Under the pieces are notes generated by a model. The model was not told the origin of the DNA, did no database searches, and saw only the letters and a program-made list of their open reading frames with translations. DNA of 64,000 bases from Aquitalea sp. LB_tupeE (GTDB lineage Bacteria > Pseudomonadota > Gammaproteobacteria > Burkholderiales > Chromobacteriaceae). Of this stretch, positions 63,058 through 64,000 are shown piece after piece. The stretch is from contig NZ_JACAXB010000034.1 in assembly GCF_013391415.1 (NCBI RefSeq), positions 62,001 to 126,000 on the forward strand. Direction: 5' to 3'. The translations under genes and the position numbers were made by a program. How positions within the stretch are numbered: the first letter of the stretch is position 1; each line of letters opens with the position of its first letter.

Positions 63058-63082
63058 CCCACGCCAGGCGTGGGATTTCTTT
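63058..63082 (+). terminator. Intrinsic terminator after the Crp/Fnr gene
   Basis: CCCACG (63058-63063) pairs with CGTGGG (63069-63074) around CCAGG, then ATTTCTTT. It lies only about 8 bases before the start codon of the next small gene. Confidence 0.6.
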
Positions 63083-63089
63083 GTCCACG

Positions 63090-63320
63090 ATGCCCTTGCT
63101 CACCATCAACGCCCACAACAGCCTGCCTGGCCTAGTCCTGCCAGACTTCGAATCCGTCAGACGCATTCCGGCCGGGGTATACGATATTGTCGGCCGCTGT
63201 ACCGGCCCCTGTGGTGGCCCGATGTGGATTCTGCGCCAAGGCGAGAATGCCTGGTTGCTGGATCAGGCATTTTACGAATGGCTGCTGGAACAGCAGGCAC
63301 AGGAACTGCAACCCGCCTGA
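63090..63320 (+). CDS. Small hypothetical protein (76 aa)
   Basis: Not recognised. From ATG 63090: MPLLTINAHNSLPGLVLPDFESV, a pair of cysteines in GRCTGPCGG, and a helical end (YEWLLEQQAQEL). No clear ribosome binding site, and a terminator hairpin lies just upstream, so expression may need its own promoter or read-through. The composition is protein-like. Confidence 0.55.
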   Translation: MPLLTINAHNSLPGLVLPDFESVRRIPAGVYDIVGRCTGPCGGPMWILRQGENAWLLDQAFYEWLLEQQAQELQPA

Positions 63321-63334
63321 GACGGCCCGGATGG

Positions 63335-63760
63335 CTAACGGCGGATAGCCAGCACCAGCACCCCCAGCGCCACCAAACCAATACCCAGCCATTCCCGCAA
63401 ACCGGGGCGCTCGCCCAGAAACAGCACGGCAAACACGGCTACCAGCACCAGGCTGAGCTTGTCCACCGGTGCCACCTTGCTGGCTTCGCCCAACTGCAAG
63501 GCTCGGAAGTAACACACCCAGGATGCTCCGGTTGCCAGCCCGGACAGGCCAAGAAACAACCAGGTCTGGCCCGGCAGCTGCAAAGGGTTGCGCCACTTAC
63601 CGGTCAGCCAGACAAAAGCCGACAGCACCAGCGCAATGATGCCGGTGCGGATCAGCGTGGCCAGATCTGCATCAACCTGGCGCAAACCAGCCTTGGCCAG
63701 AATGGCGGTCAGCGCGGCAAATACGGCGGACAACAAGGCCCATGGCAACCAGCCATCCAT
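63335..63760 (-). CDS. Half-size EamA/DMT-family transporter
   Basis: 141 aa from ATG 63760 (GAGGA upstream; ATG 63769 also in frame) with five predicted helices. It corresponds to a single EamA domain (LSAVFAALTAILAKAGL at the start, LFLGERPGLREWLGIGLVALG at the end). Full-length relatives have two such domains; single-domain members act as dimers. Exports small metabolites; substrate unknown. Confidence 0.85.
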   Translation of the reverse strand: MDGWLPWALLSAVFAALTAILAKAGLRQVDADLATLIRTGIIALVLSAFVWLTGKWRNPLQLPGQTWLFLGLSGLATGASWVCYFRALQLGEASKVAPVDKLSLVLVAVFAVLFLGERPGLREWLGIGLVALGVLVLAIRR

Positions 63761-63870
63761 TGTTTTCATCCTCACATTAAATAACTTGTTTTATCCGCAT
63801 GACAGTCTGGCCGGATGGTGATGAGCGGCGTAGACTACGGCCGGTTCATCATTTCAACACCCCACCCGCC

Positions 63871-64000
63871 ATGACATCGGCAAAATCCGTCAGTCTACTG
63901 GTCTTGTTGCTGCTTGCCTTACAGGCCGGTCATCATCAGGAAAGCAAAACGCTTAACCCGCTACAGCCGCGCCTGATCAAGAATATCCTGCGCATGCGTT
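63871..64000 (+). CDS. Start of a possible exported protein, cut by the window edge
   Basis: From an ATG at 63871 the frame stays open to the end of the window and begins with a signal-peptide-like stretch (SVSLLVLLLLALQAG) followed by polar residues. No strong ribosome binding site. Too short to identify; it may not be a gene. Confidence 0.35.
   Translation, partial: MTSAKSVSLLVLLLLALQAGHHQESKTLNPLQPRLIKNILRMR

Noticed and set aside
1-64000. tRNA, rRNA, CRISPR arrays, intact insertion sequences
   Set aside because: No CCA-ended cloverleaf-like stretch, rRNA segment, regular spacer-repeat array or transposase gene was seen on reading through the window.

Overview
The window looks like chromosomal DNA of a GC-rich betaproteobacterium. 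The gene content (assimilatory nitrate genes, acetone carboxylase, DAB bicarbonate pump, many c-di-GMP and chemotaxis proteins, several photolyases) would suit the Neisseriales/Chromobacteriaceae, but no rRNA or other decisive marker is present, so the family-level placement is inference. I saw no rRNA, tRNA, CRISPR array or intact mobile element. The only mobile trace is a serine-recombinase fragment at the extreme left edge.

Layout. 1-4.7 kb: recombinase remnant, a small unknown ORF, a soluble PAS-PAS chemoreceptor (minus) with a perfect 7-1-7 Fur box upstream, then a membrane chemoreceptor ending in a PilZ domain (plus). 4.8-8.1 kb: a cystathionine-gamma-synthase-family enzyme, a broken rhodanese gene, a small ORF and a secreted protein of unknown function. 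8.4-13.6 kb: a triple-RidA protein, a MocR regulator facing a DUF2917 gene, a LysR regulator, and DinB and OsmC family proteins. 13.6-23.1 kb: a nitrate assimilation operon (nitrate MFS transporter, nirB, nirD, nasA, cobA; minus) with its sensor/antiterminator pair nasT-nasS just upstream. Its control region holds a perfect sigma-54 promoter, two NtrC-like sites, two ANTAR hexaloop hairpins and an intrinsic terminator. 23.2-30.6 kb: acetone carboxylase acxABC (minus) with the divergent sigma-54 activator acxR, a sigma-54 promoter and a repeated upstream element. 31.2-37.1 kb: LysR regulator divergent to dabB-dabA-tsaC, whose genes overlap; DAB accumulates bicarbonate and TsaC consumes it. 37.2-45.4 kb: an EAL protein, a LysR / ModA-like binding protein / MHS transporter set, a LysR remnant joined to a GGDEF-EAL gene, and a periplasmic-binding-protein/diguanylate-cyclase pair. 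45.6-49.5 kb: a GNAT-hydrolase fusion, homocysteine methyltransferase, and an amino-acid ABC binding protein plus permease without an ATPase. 49.5-61.6 kb: a TetR regulator divergent from a tightly coupled 13-gene operon for lipid modification and light repair (FAD oxidoreductases, DUF1365, cyclopropane synthase, DUF3833, SDR, NTF2-like, DUF2256, CRY-DASH, FeS photolyase, lipocalin, Trp-rich protein, photolyase-like protein). 61.6-64 kb: DUF962 protein, Crp/Fnr regulator, a small ORF, a half-size EamA transporter and a gene start cut by the window edge.

How the parts fit. Carbon and nitrogen modules use sigma-54 promoters (nas, acx) with dedicated sensors. Bicarbonate recurs: acetone carboxylase and TsaC both use it and DabAB can supply it. 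Cyclic-di-GMP recurs too: a PilZ chemoreceptor, an EAL protein, a GGDEF-EAL protein and a GGDEF protein lie within the first 45 kb.
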